The notes below the pieces were generated by a model. It did no database searches. It saw only the letters and a list, made by a program, of their open reading frames with translations, and had not been told where the DNA came from. A stretch of 64,000 bases of DNA from JBBRVW01 sp963784645 (GTDB lineage Bacteria > Actinomycetota > Actinomycetes > JACCUZ01): NCBI GenBank assembly GCA_963784645.1, contig CAWARY010000009.1:6924-70923 (forward strand), given 5' to 3'. Positions 1 through 8,794 of this stretch are shown piece by piece. A program made the position numbers and the translations under genes. The stretch's first letter is position 1, and every line of letters starts with the position of its first letter.

Positions 1-129
1 CGCACCCAGCAGGCCGAGAGCCAGACCGACGCCGGCGAGGACCGTCCCGGCCCACGGGTGCTCGCCGCCCGACGAGGCGGGCGGCGCGGGCGCTGGGGTG
101 GGCACGAGGACGGCGCCGCGGGTCGTCAT
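1..129 (-). CDS. Partial membrane protein (N-terminal 43 residues only)
   Basis: The ATG is at 129 on the minus strand and the frame stays open to base 1, so only the N-terminus is visible. It begins MTTRGAVLVPTPAPAPP, a Pro/Ala-rich cytoplasmic head, followed by a hydrophobic segment (AGTVLAGVGLALGLLGA) that looks like the first transmembrane helix. Codons in this frame end almost always in G or C, which supports coding. It diverges from the PKD-repeat protein across a 340-bp gap. A polysaccharide polymerase, ligase or chain-length protein would fit the neighbourhood, but the visible part cannot separate these. The ribosome binding site is weak. Confidence 0.55.
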   Translation of the reverse strand, partial: MTTRGAVLVPTPAPAPPASSGGEHPWAGTVLAGVGLALGLLGA

Positions 130-469
130 GTCCGGTGTCGGCGGGCGCTCCGGGCAGGTCCGGGGAGCGCGCGCGTCGCCGCCGCACCTGTCGCTCGACC
201 CATGACTGATCCCCGGTCCTGCCGCTCGCCGGCGGTCCCGGGGCACCTCTGCCCCGTCCTCTCGACGACCCTCCCTGGCCGTCGACGCTAGCACCGAGGC
301 GCCGGCCGACCGGTCCGCTCCGGCAACCCGATGCCGACTGCTGCGTGTTTGTCCGGGTTACCACCGACCCGGGCGCCCACGGATCGGAACCAATGTCCGT
401 TCGGCCGACCCCAACGGGCTAGTGCCGACCTATGCTGCGTACGCGCTCGATGTGCTGGGGGGTACTTCC
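130..469. promoter_or_regulatory. Divergent intergenic region
   Basis: 340 bp without a convincing gene, between a minus-strand membrane protein and the plus-strand secreted protein. A TATGCT hexamer at 431-436 is a fair actinobacterial -10 for the gene starting at 470, without a recognisable -35. The 350-440 stretch is less GC-rich than its surroundings, as expected of promoter DNA. Small open frames here have random third-position composition and were left out. Confidence 0.4.
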
Positions 470-3439
470 ATGAGGTCGCGGGGATTCGTCCGTCGGTTCG
501 TATGCCAGACGGTGGCAGGGGTTCTTGTCGTGCTGGCCGGCTGGGCCGCGCCGGGCGTGCTCGCCCAGGCGGCGACCGGCGACATCGGCTACGTCGGGCC
601 GTCGTACAGCGGCGTCACGAACCCGCCCACGTCGGACAAGCCGCAGAGCAAGCTCTGGTACAACGACGGCTCCTGGTGGGCCGACATGTACGACACGGTG
701 AGCAAGACCTGGCACATCTTCCGCCTGGACCGCCCGACCGAGACCTGGGTCGACACCGGGACCCAGATCGACAACCGCGGCACCACGCTGGCCGACACGC
801 TGTGGGACGGCACCCACCTCTACGTCGCCTCGCACTACGTGACCATCAGCAGCCCGAGCGCGCCGAAGGCGTCGGTGGCGCAGCCGTCGCGGCTCTACCG
901 GTTCAGCTACTACGCGGCCACGAAGAAGTACAGCCTGGATGCCGGCTTCCCGGCGACCATCGGCAGCCGGTCCACCGAGTCGATGACGCTCGACAGGGAC
1001 TCGAAGGGCGTCCTGTGGGCGGCCTGGACCCAGGTCAGCGGCAACAGCACCAGCGGCTTCACCAACGCCGTCTACGTCAGCTCGACCAACGGCAGCGACT
1101 CGGTGTGGCGCACCCCTGTCGTCATCCCGGTGGCCGGTGCCAACCCGGCGCCTGACGACATCTCCGCCGTCGTCGCCTACCAGGGTCGCATCGGCGTCAT
1201 GTGGAGCAACCAGCTCGACGACACGATGTACTGGGCCTGGCGCAACGACACCGAACCGTCGACGTCCTGGCACGGCGGGGTCGCGGTGCGCGGCAACAAG
1301 CTGTCCGACGACCACATGAACCTCAAGACGATCCAGGCCGACTCCGCCGGCCGGGTCTACGCCGCGGTGAAGACGAGCCTCGACGAGCTCTACCCGCTGA
1401 CGTCGTCGCAGCCGCAGATCAACCTGCTGGTCTTCAAGCCCGCCACCGGCTCGTGGACCAGCAGCCAGGTCGGGTCGATCTCCGAGTGCCACACCCGGCC
1501 GATCGTCATGCTCGACACCAGCAACTCGAAGGTGCGCGTCTACATGACCGCGCCCAGCTCCGGCAGCTGCTCCTACTCCGGGAAGCCCGGCACGATCTAC
1601 GAGAAGACCGCCTCGCTGGACAACCCGGTCTTCGGCTCCGGTCGGGGCACGCCGGTGATCCGCGACGCCGCCTCGGCCAACATGAACAACGCCACGTCGA
1701 CGAAGCAGAGCGTCAGCGCCGCCACCGGCCTGGTGGTGCTGGCCGGCAACTCCTCGACGAAGCGCTACTGGCACGCCGACATCTCGCTCGGCACGGTGAC
1801 GGCACCGACCGCGAGCTTCACGGCATCCACGGTGTCCGGCCCCGCTCCGCTGACGGTGAACCTCACCGACACCTCCACCGGCGGCCCCACGTCCTGGGCC
1901 TGGAACCTCGGCAACGGCACCACCTCGTCGCTGCAGAACCCGTCCGTCACGTACACGACGCCCGGTACCTACACGGTCAGCCTCACCGCCTCGAACTCGG
2001 GCGGCGCCAGCGCGCCGGTGACCCGGACGGTGACGGTCAGCCCCGCCGCCCCGGCGGTGCCGCAGTCGTCCTTCACGTCCTCGGCCACCTCCGGCACCGC
2101 GCCGCTGACGGTGAACTTCACCGACACGTCGACGAACACCCCGACGTCGTGGGCGTGGGACCTGGGCAACGGCAGCACGGCGACGACGCAGAACGCGTCG
2201 GCGACCTACACGACGGCGGGCACCTACACGGTGACGCTGGCGGCGGGCAACGCCGGTGGCACCGACACGACGCCGGCCACGGCCACCATCACGGTCACCG
2301 GGCCGCCGCCACCGGCACCGGTCGCCGGCCTCAGCGCGTCGGCGACCTCGGGCACCGCGCCGCTCGCGGTGAACTTCACCGACACCTCGACGAACAACCC
2401 GACGTCGTGGTCCTGGACCTTCGGTGACGGCACCAGCTCGACCGGGCAGAACCCCAGCCACACCTACACCACGGCCGGCTCGTACACGGTCTCGCACACC
2501 GCCACCAACGCGGGCGGGACGAGCAGCCCGGCGGCGACGACCACCATCACGGTCAACCCGCCGCCGGCGCCGGTCGCCGACTTCACGGCCTCGGCGACCT
2601 CGGGCTCGGCCCCGCTGTCGGTGAGCTTCACCGACACGTCCTCGAACAGCCCGACGTCCTGGTCGTGGAACCTGGGCAACGGTCAGACGTCGACGCTGCG
2701 GAACCCCAGCACGACCTACACCTCGGCGGGCACCTACACGGTGACGCTGACGGCGACCAACGCCGGCGGGCCGAGCATCCCGGCGGCGTCCAAGACCATC
2801 ACCGTGAGCCCGGCGAGCGCCACGACCATCACCCGCGAGTCGGTGGCGACCACCGACAACACCGTGGCCGAGAACGGCATCACCATCGCCACGCCCAGCG
2901 GCACGACGGCCGGTGACGTCCTCGTCTCGTGCGTCGTGATGAACGGCAGCGCGATGGCCAGCAACGGCGTGCCCGCCGGCTGGTCGCTGGTGGCCGCCTC
3001 GACCGGGGTCAGCAACCCGAAGGTCTACGGCTACTACAAGGTCGCGACGGCGAGCGAGCCGGCCACCAACCGCTGGGGGTTCTCGGGCGCGATCGTCTCC
3101 TCCGGCGGCATCGCCCGGTACAGCGGCGCCTCCGGGCTCGACGGGGCCGCGACCAAGGCCAGCGGGGCGTCGTCGACCTCGGCCGTCGCACCCGGCGTCA
3201 CCACGACCACGGGCAACGCGATGCTGGTCGGCTGCGCCGGGCTGAACTCCGGCTCCGCCTCGATCACCATCGCGTCCCCGGCCGGGATGACGCAGGCCTG
3301 GGACAACGGCGGCAGCGCCAAGCGGGGCGAGCTCGCCGACGGCCTGCAGGCCACGGCCGGGGCGAGCGGCGACAAGACCTGGACGTTCAGCTCGGGCCGC
3401 GAATGGGCGGCGTGGCTGGTCGCGCTGCGCCCGCTCTGA
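470..3439 (+). CDS. Secreted PKD-repeat protein with N-terminal propeller-like domain
   Basis: 989 residues from the ATG at 470, preceded by GGGGGG; an in-frame ATG at 422 would put 16 residues before the signal peptide and lacks a good Shine-Dalgarno. Residues 1-35 form a signal peptide (MRSRGFVRRF, hydrophobic core, then a cleavage-like AQA-AT). Residues about 36-440 resemble sialidase-like beta-propeller or exo-enzyme ectodomains, with repeated Asp-rich turns and Trp-rich strands, but I see no diagnostic catalytic motif. Four PKD domains follow at about 444-523, 532-613, 617-697 and 702-780, each with an APLTVNFTDTS-like start and a GTYTVTLTA-like end. The last 200 residues are a beta-rich domain often seen at the end of secreted actinobacterial proteins. 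No LPXTG or membrane anchor is visible. It is probably an extracellular carbohydrate- or surface-binding protein. Confidence 0.8.
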   Translation: MRSRGFVRRFVCQTVAGVLVVLAGWAAPGVLAQAATGDIGYVGPSYSGVTNPPTSDKPQSKLWYNDGSWWADMYDTVSKTWHIFRLDRPTETWVDTGTQIDNRGTTLADTLWDGTHLYVASHYVTISSPSAPKASVAQPSRLYRFSYYAATKKYSLDAGFPATIGSRSTESMTLDRDSKGVLWAAWTQVSGNSTSGFTNAVYVSSTNGSDSVWRTPVVIPVAGANPAPDDISAVVAYQGRIGVMWSNQLDDTMYWAWRNDTEPSTSWHGGVAVRGNKLSDDHMNLKTIQADSAGRVYAAVKTSLDELYPLTSSQPQINLLVFKPATGSWTSSQVGSISECHTRPIVMLDTSNSKVRVYMTAPSSGSCSYSGKPGTIYEKTASLDNPVFGSGRGTPVIRDAASANMNNATSTKQSVSAATGLVVLAGNSSTKRYWHADISLGTVTAPTASFTASTVSGPAPLTVNLTDTSTGGPTSWAWNLGNGTTSSLQNPSVTYTTPGTYTVSLTASNSGGASAPVTRTVTVSPAAPAVPQSSFTSSATSGTAPLTVNFTDTSTNTPTSWAWDLGNGSTATTQNASATYTTAGTYTVTLAAGNAGGTDTTPATATITVTGPPPPAPVAGLSASATSGTAPLAVNFTDTSTNNPTSWSWTFGDGTSSTGQNPSHTYTTAGSYTVSHTATNAGGTSSPAATTTITVNPPPAPVADFTASATSGSAPLSVSFTDTSSNSPTSWSWNLGNGQTSTLRNPSTTYTSAGTYTVTLTATNAGGPSIPAASKTITVSPASATTITRESVATTDNTVAENGITIATPSGTTAGDVLVSCVVMNGSAMASNGVPAGWSLVAASTGVSNPKVYGYYKVATASEPATNRWGFSGAIVSSGGIARYSGASGLDGAATKASGASSTSAVAPGVTTTTGNAMLVGCAGLNSGSASITIASPAGMTQAWDNGGSAKRGELADGLQATAGASGDKTWTFSSGREWAAWLVALRPL

Positions 3440-3456
3440 CGGCGCGAGAACAGCAC

Positions 3457-4410
3457 ATGAGCCCGACCACCAGCGTCGTCGTCTGCGCGTACACCGAGCA
3501 GCGATGGGACCTGCTCCGTGCTGCCGTCGCCTCGGTCGCCGCCCAGACCGTGCCGGCGCTCGAGACGATCCTCGTCATCGACCACAACGACGCGCTCCTC
3601 GCCCGCTGCCGGGCCGAGCTCGGCCCGGCCGTGCGGGTGCTGCCCAACGGCGGCACCCGCGGCCTGTCCGGTGCCCGCAACACGGGGGTGGCCGCAGCCA
3701 ACGGCGAGGTGATCGCGTTCCTCGACGACGACGCGGCAGCCGAGCCCGGCTGGCTGGCCGCGCTCCTCGCGGGCTACGCCGACCGGTCCGTGATGGGGGT
3801 CGGCGGCCGGGCCACCCCGGTCTGGCCCGGCGTCGGAGCGCGGCCGGCCTGGTGGCCACCGGAGTTCGACTGGGTCGTCGGCTGCACCTACGTGGGGACA
3901 CCGCTGGTCGGTGCTGACGTGCGCAACTTCCTGGGCGCGAACATGTCCTTCCGCCGGGAGGCGTTCGAGCAGGCCGGCGGCTTCGACGACGCGGTGGGCC
4001 GGGTGGGCACCCGCCCGGTCGGCTGCGAGGAGACCGAGTTCTGCATCCGCCTGTCCCAGACCACCCCGGGCACCCGGCTCCGCTACGAGCCCGACGCCGT
4101 CGTCCGGCACCACGTCTCGGCCGACCGCACCAGCTGGTCCTACTTCCGGCGCCGGTGCTACTCCGAGGGGCTGTCCAAGGCGGTGATCAGCCGCATGGTG
4201 GGCCAGTCCGACAGCCTGGAGACGGAGCGGGGCTACGTGACCCGCGTCCTGCCCCGCGCGGTCGTCGCGGCTCTGAGCGACTCGGTCCGGTCCGGGCGGC
4301 CGCACCGGCTGCTGCCGGGCGGGGCGGTCGTGCTCGGCCTGCTCTTCACGACCTGGGGCTATGCCCTCACCCGGTGGACCGGCCGGCGCACCGCGCAGCA
4401 GGCGGGCTGA
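3457..4410 (+). CDS. Family 2 glycosyltransferase
   Basis: 317 residues; ATG at 3457, 17 bp after the PKD gene, with GAGAA upstream. The GT-A fold is clear: VVVCAYTEQR at the N-terminus, an RGLSGARNTG substrate loop, the metal-binding DDD at residues 90-92 (FLDDDAAAEPGW), GANMSFRR, and an acidic catalytic stretch CEETEF near 190. A hydrophobic segment around 288-306 (GAVVLGLLFTTWGYALTRW) probably tethers the C-terminus to the membrane. The family transfers sugars from nucleotide donors; here the likely target is a lipid-linked or surface glycan, given the flippase 8 bp downstream. Donor and acceptor cannot be read from the sequence. Confidence 0.88.
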   Translation: MSPTTSVVVCAYTEQRWDLLRAAVASVAAQTVPALETILVIDHNDALLARCRAELGPAVRVLPNGGTRGLSGARNTGVAAANGEVIAFLDDDAAAEPGWLAALLAGYADRSVMGVGGRATPVWPGVGARPAWWPPEFDWVVGCTYVGTPLVGADVRNFLGANMSFRREAFEQAGGFDDAVGRVGTRPVGCEETEFCIRLSQTTPGTRLRYEPDAVVRHHVSADRTSWSYFRRRCYSEGLSKAVISRMVGQSDSLETERGYVTRVLPRAVVAALSDSVRSGRPHRLLPGGAVVLGLLFTTWGYALTRWTGRRTAQQAG

Positions 4411-4417
4411 CGGAGCG

Positions 4418-5776
4418 ATGACGAGCACCCCCAACCCGCCCGTGGCACCGGCGGGAGCCCGTCGACGGCTACCCGCCGTCGTGGCCGACCTGCGCAGCGA
4501 CCAGCTGCTCCGCACCTCCTTGCCCCTGCTGGTCAACACGGTCCTCAACGCCGTCCTCGGCTTCGCCTTCTGGGTCGTCGCGTCCCGCAGCTACGGCCCG
4601 GGGTCCCTCGCCCTCAACGTCGCGCTGGTGTCCGCGATGACGACGCTGTCCGGCATCTGCCAGCTGAACCTCGGCCCGGGGTTCGCCGTGCTGGTGCCGC
4701 GGGCGGGGGAGCACGGGCGCCGGGTGATCGTGCAGGGGTACGCCGCCGCCACCGGGATGACCCTCCTGGTGCTGCCGCTGTTCCTGCTGCTCGTCCTGCC
4801 GCACCTCAGCAAGCTGTCGACGGTCCTCGACACCCCGCCCCGCGTGATCGTGTTCGTGCTCGCCGTCGTGGCGTTCAACCTCTTCGCGCTGCAGGACGCG
4901 TCGCTGGTGGCGCTCCGGCGCGGTCAGCTGGTGCCCGTGGAGAACCTCGTCTTCGGCGTCGTCAAGCTGGCGCTGGTCGTCGCGCTGGCCGGCGTCTGGC
5001 CGCAGACCGGCATCTTCGTCAGCTGGTTCCTGGGCATGGTCCTCGTCATCCCGATCGTCTCGGGCTTCGTGCTGACCCGCCGCCCGCCGCCGGACGCGCC
5101 GCGGGCCGACGGGAGGCGGGGTCTCGGCGACTCCTGGTCGCGGATCGCTCTCGACTACGCCGGCTACCTGTTCCTCGTCTCCTCCACGGTGTTCCTCCCG
5201 GTCGTCGGGCTGGAGCTGATGTCCCCGGCGCAGGCGTCGCTGTTCGCGGTGTGCTGGCTCACCAGCTCCTCCCTCGACCTGCTCTCGACCAACGTCGGGA
5301 CGGCGCTGGCCGTCGAGACGACGTACGGGGGGAGCCGTGAGGCCCTGCGCCGCACGGTCCTGCGCCGGGTCGTGCCCACGGTCGCCGTCATCAGCCTCGT
5401 GGTCGTCGTCGCCGCGCCCGTGGTGCTGCGGCTGTTCGGGGCCAGCACTGCCGGGCACGGGGCGCTGGCGCTGGTCCTGCTCGCCCTGGCCGGCATCCCG
5501 CGCAGCCTGGTCACGCTGAGCATCGCCGAGGCTCGCGCCCACCACGACATCGGCTACGTCTTCCGGCTGCGCGCGCAGAACGCCGTCGTCGCGCTGGGGC
5601 TGGCCTTCTGGCTCGCGCCGTCGCACGGAGCCGTCGGGATGGCGCTCGCCTGGCTGGTGGCCCAGCTGCTGGGCGCCGTCGTCGGCGGCCGGCGGCTGCT
5701 GACCGACCACGGCGCCGCCGGCTCCCCGGCCGCCACCGGGACGGTCGACGTCGACGACCGGAGCGTCGCCCGATGA
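4418..5776 (+). CDS. Polysaccharide flippase (Wzx/MATE-like)
   Basis: 452 residues with about twelve hydrophobic segments. The first follows a basic N-terminal head (LLRTSLPLLVNTVLNAVLGF), the usual opening of Wzx-type lipid-linked oligosaccharide translocases. The ATG at 4418 has GGAG only 2 nt upstream and sits 8 bp after the glycosyltransferase stop, so translation is probably coupled. The C-terminus (VDVDDRSVAR) overlaps the next start by 4 bp (ATGA). Family members move undecaprenyl-linked repeat units across the membrane; the adjoining glycosyltransferase fits this. A teichoic-acid or glycolipid exporter of the same superfamily cannot be excluded. Confidence 0.82.
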   Translation: MTSTPNPPVAPAGARRRLPAVVADLRSDQLLRTSLPLLVNTVLNAVLGFAFWVVASRSYGPGSLALNVALVSAMTTLSGICQLNLGPGFAVLVPRAGEHGRRVIVQGYAAATGMTLLVLPLFLLLVLPHLSKLSTVLDTPPRVIVFVLAVVAFNLFALQDASLVALRRGQLVPVENLVFGVVKLALVVALAGVWPQTGIFVSWFLGMVLVIPIVSGFVLTRRPPPDAPRADGRRGLGDSWSRIALDYAGYLFLVSSTVFLPVVGLELMSPAQASLFAVCWLTSSSLDLLSTNVGTALAVETTYGGSREALRRTVLRRVVPTVAVISLVVVVAAPVVLRLFGASTAGHGALALVLLALAGIPRSLVTLSIAEARAHHDIGYVFRLRAQNAVVALGLAFWLAPSHGAVGMALAWLVAQLLGAVVGGRRLLTDHGAAGSPAATGTVDVDDRSVAR

Positions 5777-7033
5777 CGCCCGAGCCGGCGCCCCGCCGCC
5801 TGACCGTCGTGCCGGAGGCGGTGCAGCCGGCGACGCCGCTCCCGGTCCTGCCGCGGCTCGCGCACGCGTTCGCCGCGCTCGACGCAGCGGGGGTGCGGTG
5901 GTGCCTGCTGCGCGGTCAGCACCAGCTCGGCGAGCCGGCCGGCGACGTCGACCTGCTCGTCGACGGCGACGACCTGGCCCGGGCCGACGCGGCCGTCGTC
6001 GGGGACGGGTTCGCCCGGCTGCCACGGCGGTCCCACCCCTGGCACCGCTTCTACCTGGTCCGCGACCGGGCCGGCGGCGGCTGGCTGAAGCTCGACCTCG
6101 TGACCCAGCTCGCGTACGGCCGGCACCCGGCGGTCCCGTCGCACCTCGAGCCGGGCTGCCTCGACCGCGCGCGCCCGGTCGGGTCGGTCCGGCTGCTCGA
6201 CCCGACCGACCAGTTCTGGACCGTCGCGCTGCACTGCCTGCTGGACAAGGGCTTCGTCTCGCCTCGGCGGGTGGTCGAGCTGACCGAGCTGGTGACCGGC
6301 CTCGCCCGGCCGAGCGCGGGGGAGGCGCACCTCGCCGAGCGGCTCGGGCCCGACGCCCCGGACCGGGTCGTCGCTGCCGTGACCGCCGGTGACTGGCCGG
6401 CCCTGCTCGCGGTCGGCGGCCACGACGGCGCGGCCGCCGGGCCGGCGGCACCGGCTCCGGGCCGCCGCACACCCGTCCTGCGACGCCTGCGCGGCGTCGC
6501 CCGGCCGGCCTACGCCGCGCTCTGGTCGGCCGGGGGGATGGGCCGGGAGCCGGCGTCCCTGGACGCCCTCGACCGCGGCGCCGCAGGCCCGGTGCTCGTG
6601 CTGCTGCGCCGCGCACCGGGGACGCAGACGCTGACGGTCCTGCACGGTGACGGCGACGGTGACGCGGTGGCCGAGGCGCTGCGGGCCGCGGGTCTGCGCC
6701 CGGTCGGTGGCCGCTGGGTCCGGCTCCGGCCATCCGGGGTCGAGCAGGTCCGCCTGGTGGCTGCGAAGGCGTGGCTGCCCCCGGACGTCGGGACCGCCGA
6801 GGTGCTCGCCGCCGGCACGGCGCTGCCCGGCCACCCCGGCTGCCTCGTACCCGGCGCGCGGCACGGGTTGCTGCTCGCGGCCCGGTCGCTGCGCTCCGGT
6901 CGCTGCGCGGTCGACCCGCGCGACCTCGGGCACGTGTCACCGGGGACCTGGCAGGCAGGCCGAGGCCGCCGCGCCGCAGTGGGGCGTCGCGGACGAGCTC
7001 GCCGCCCTCGCCGCCACCGGGGACCGGCGGTGA
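5773..7033 (+). CDS. Pol-beta-fold nucleotidyltransferase, frame-broken near its 3' end
   Basis: The start overlaps the flippase stop (ATGA). Residues about 25-115 carry a nucleotidyltransferase core: LLRGQHQLGEPAGDVDLLV supplies the Gly loop and two metal Asp (D58, D60), and KLDL supplies a third Asp near 108; this resembles the NTP_transf_5 type found in polysaccharide loci. The rest, to about residue 395, is unassigned. Near 6951-6960 (GGCAGGCAGGCC) the coding frame shifts by one base. Beyond it, the original frame becomes Arg-rich with random third bases, while the next frame reads AEAAAPQWGVADELAALA with every third base G or C and stops at 7033, overlapping the next start by GTGA. One extra base, real or a sequencing slip, explains this. 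As sequenced, the frame runs on into the kinase gene to 7758. Confidence 0.7.
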
Positions 7034-7758
7034 CCGGCGTGCCGGACGGGCTGGCGACGACGCCACCGGCCTCCCGCCGGTCGGGCACCTTCCTCGTCAT
7101 CTCCTTCTCCGGTCTCGACGGGGCCGGCAAGACCCGCCAGATCCGGTCCGTGCAGGCCGAGCTCGCCGGCCGGGGGCTGGCCAGCGAGGTCGCCTGGATC
7201 CCGTTCAAGATCTGGCCGGAGCCGCTGCTCAACCGGCTGCCCGCGTCCTTCCGGTCCCGGCTCGGGCCCAAGCGCACGTCCGGCTCCGGCCCCGCCGGGC
7301 CGGCCACGGCACCGACCGCCCTGGCCCGGCTGCGGTCGACCGTCGCGCGCCAGGTGTGGACCGCGGTCGCGGTCGGTGCGGCGGTCTCGGCGGGGCTGAG
7401 CCTGCGCCGCCGGGTGCGCGGCCTCGACGCACCGGTCGTGATCCTCGACCGGTACCGGCTCGACAGCGCCGTCAAGCTCCGGTTCTGGTACGCCGACGTC
7501 CGCCCGGGCCTCCTGCTCGGCCTGGTCCGCCGGCTGGCGCCGGCACCGGACCTCGAGCTGCTGCTGCGGGTGCGCCCGGAGGTCGCGTACGCCCGCAAGC
7601 CCGAGCAGTGGTCGGTCAGCCAGCTGGCCCGGCAAGCCAGGGCGTACGACGAGTCGGCGCAGGGGACGGCGGTCGTGGTGCTCGACGGTGAGGCACCGCC
7701 GTCCGACGTCGCGGCCGAGATCGCCCGCCGGCTGCACGCGGTGCTCGATGCGCGGTGA
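7030..7758 (+). CDS. P-loop kinase of the thymidylate-kinase type
   Basis: 242 residues from the GTG at 7030, which overlaps the expected stop of the previous gene (GTGA). A Walker A loop (GLDGAGKTRQ, residues 28-37) and the DRY signature (ILDRYRLD, D140-R141-Y142) place it in the thymidylate kinase superfamily. The insert around residues 70-125 differs from housekeeping Tmk, and its position among polysaccharide genes argues for a sugar-, polyol- or lipid-directed kinase. Because of the upstream frame break, the raw frame is continuous with the nucleotidyltransferase, so an automatic call may merge the two as 661 residues. Confidence 0.75.
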   Translation: MTGVPDGLATTPPASRRSGTFLVISFSGLDGAGKTRQIRSVQAELAGRGLASEVAWIPFKIWPEPLLNRLPASFRSRLGPKRTSGSGPAGPATAPTALARLRSTVARQVWTAVAVGAAVSAGLSLRRRVRGLDAPVVILDRYRLDSAVKLRFWYADVRPGLLLGLVRRLAPAPDLELLLRVRPEVAYARKPEQWSVSQLARQARAYDESAQGTAVVVLDGEAPPSDVAAEIARRLHAVLDAR

Positions 7759-8794
7759 CCCGTCGGCGGTGCTCCGGTCGCTGACGGCGGCCCTCGGCGC
7801 GACGCCGGCCCTCGCCGGCACCGACCTGGTGCTGGTGGGCTCGCAGGCTCGCCGGCGGTCCGACATCTACCTCGTCGGCACCCGGGCCGATCGGGTGCCG
7901 CGCTGGGTGGTCAAGGTGCCGCACCCGGGCGTCGCCCAGGTCGACCTCCGGCCGCCGGCGAGCGCCGCCGACCAGCTCGCCGCGCTGCGCCGGCTCAACG
8001 CGCACCTCGACGCGACGAGCACGGGCTTCGCCGCGCCGCGCGCGGTGGCCCTGCTGCCGGACGTGGCCGGCCTCGCGATGGAGTTCGTGCCCGGCCCCCA
8101 CCTCACCGCGCTGATCCGTCCGCGGGCCCTGGTGGCGCCGGCCCGGTTGCTGGGCGGCGCCGCGACCGCCGCCGGGGTGCTCCGCGCGCTGCACGCGGTG
8201 GACGTCGCGGAGGACGTGGACACCCCGCTCTCGGAGCTGCACGACGGTGCGGCGTCGCGGGCAGCGACGGCGCTGGCCGGGGCCGCCCTGCCCACGCGGC
8301 TGCTGGACGTGCCGTGGCCGGTGGCGGTGCCGCGCACGGCCGTCGCCCGCCGGCGGCACGTGCTCCTGCACGGCGACTTCGCCCCGGAGAACCTGGTCTT
8401 CTCGCCGGGCGTCGTGCACTGCCTCGACGCCGAGCTCGCGGTGCGCGGCCCGGACGAGGTCGACGTCGTCCGGTTCGTGACGATGCTCTACGACGCGCCC
8501 ATGTTCGTCTCGGGGACGGGCATCTGGGCAGTCGACCGGCTGCGCGCCCGGTCGGCCGCGGCCTTCCTCCAGGCCTACTACGACGGCGCCGTGCCGGTCG
8601 CCACCTGGTGGGCGCTGACCGAGAGCGTCGCCTCGCGCTGGGCGATGCGGCACACCGACTGCCTGCAGCGCCGGCCGCGGGCCACGCAGGTACGGCTGGG
8701 CCTGCTGCGCCGGCACTTCACGTCGCTGCTGGCCGAGCTGGCCGCAGCCGCGCGCCGGTCAGCGGGCAGCAGCCCGGGCGCCGGTCTCGGCTGA
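7748..8794 (+). CDS. APH/choline-kinase-fold phosphotransferase
   Basis: 348 residues; the ATG at 7748 overlaps the previous stop by 11 bp. The catalytic loop HGDFAPENLVF (H208, D210, N215) followed by CLDAE (D227) is the Brenner and metal motif of aminoglycoside/choline kinase-like enzymes. An N-terminal lobe segment, WVVKVP, supplies the nucleotide-binding Lys. Such enzymes phosphorylate small alcohols or amino-alcohols. In this cluster it may act on a polyol or on a sugar substituent together with the two enzymes upstream. Its last 36 bp overlap the convergent glycerophosphotransferase-like gene. Confidence 0.78.
   Translation: MRGDPSAVLRSLTAALGATPALAGTDLVLVGSQARRRSDIYLVGTRADRVPRWVVKVPHPGVAQVDLRPPASAADQLAALRRLNAHLDATSTGFAAPRAVALLPDVAGLAMEFVPGPHLTALIRPRALVAPARLLGGAATAAGVLRALHAVDVAEDVDTPLSELHDGAASRAATALAGAALPTRLLDVPWPVAVPRTAVARRRHVLLHGDFAPENLVFSPGVVHCLDAELAVRGPDEVDVVRFVTMLYDAPMFVSGTGIWAVDRLRARSAAAFLQAYYDGAVPVATWWALTESVASRWAMRHTDCLQRRPRATQVRLGLLRRHFTSLLAELAAAARRSAGSSPGAGLG

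Noticed and set aside
419..2497. Minus-strand frame opposite the PKD protein
   Set aside because: It is an Arg/Gly/Val-rich shadow; signal peptide and PKD repeats are on the plus strand.
5773..7758. A genuine nucleotidyltransferase-kinase fusion protein
   Set aside because: The linker frame has random third positions while the next frame is perfectly biased and ends with a coupled stop/start; a frame break is the simpler explanation.
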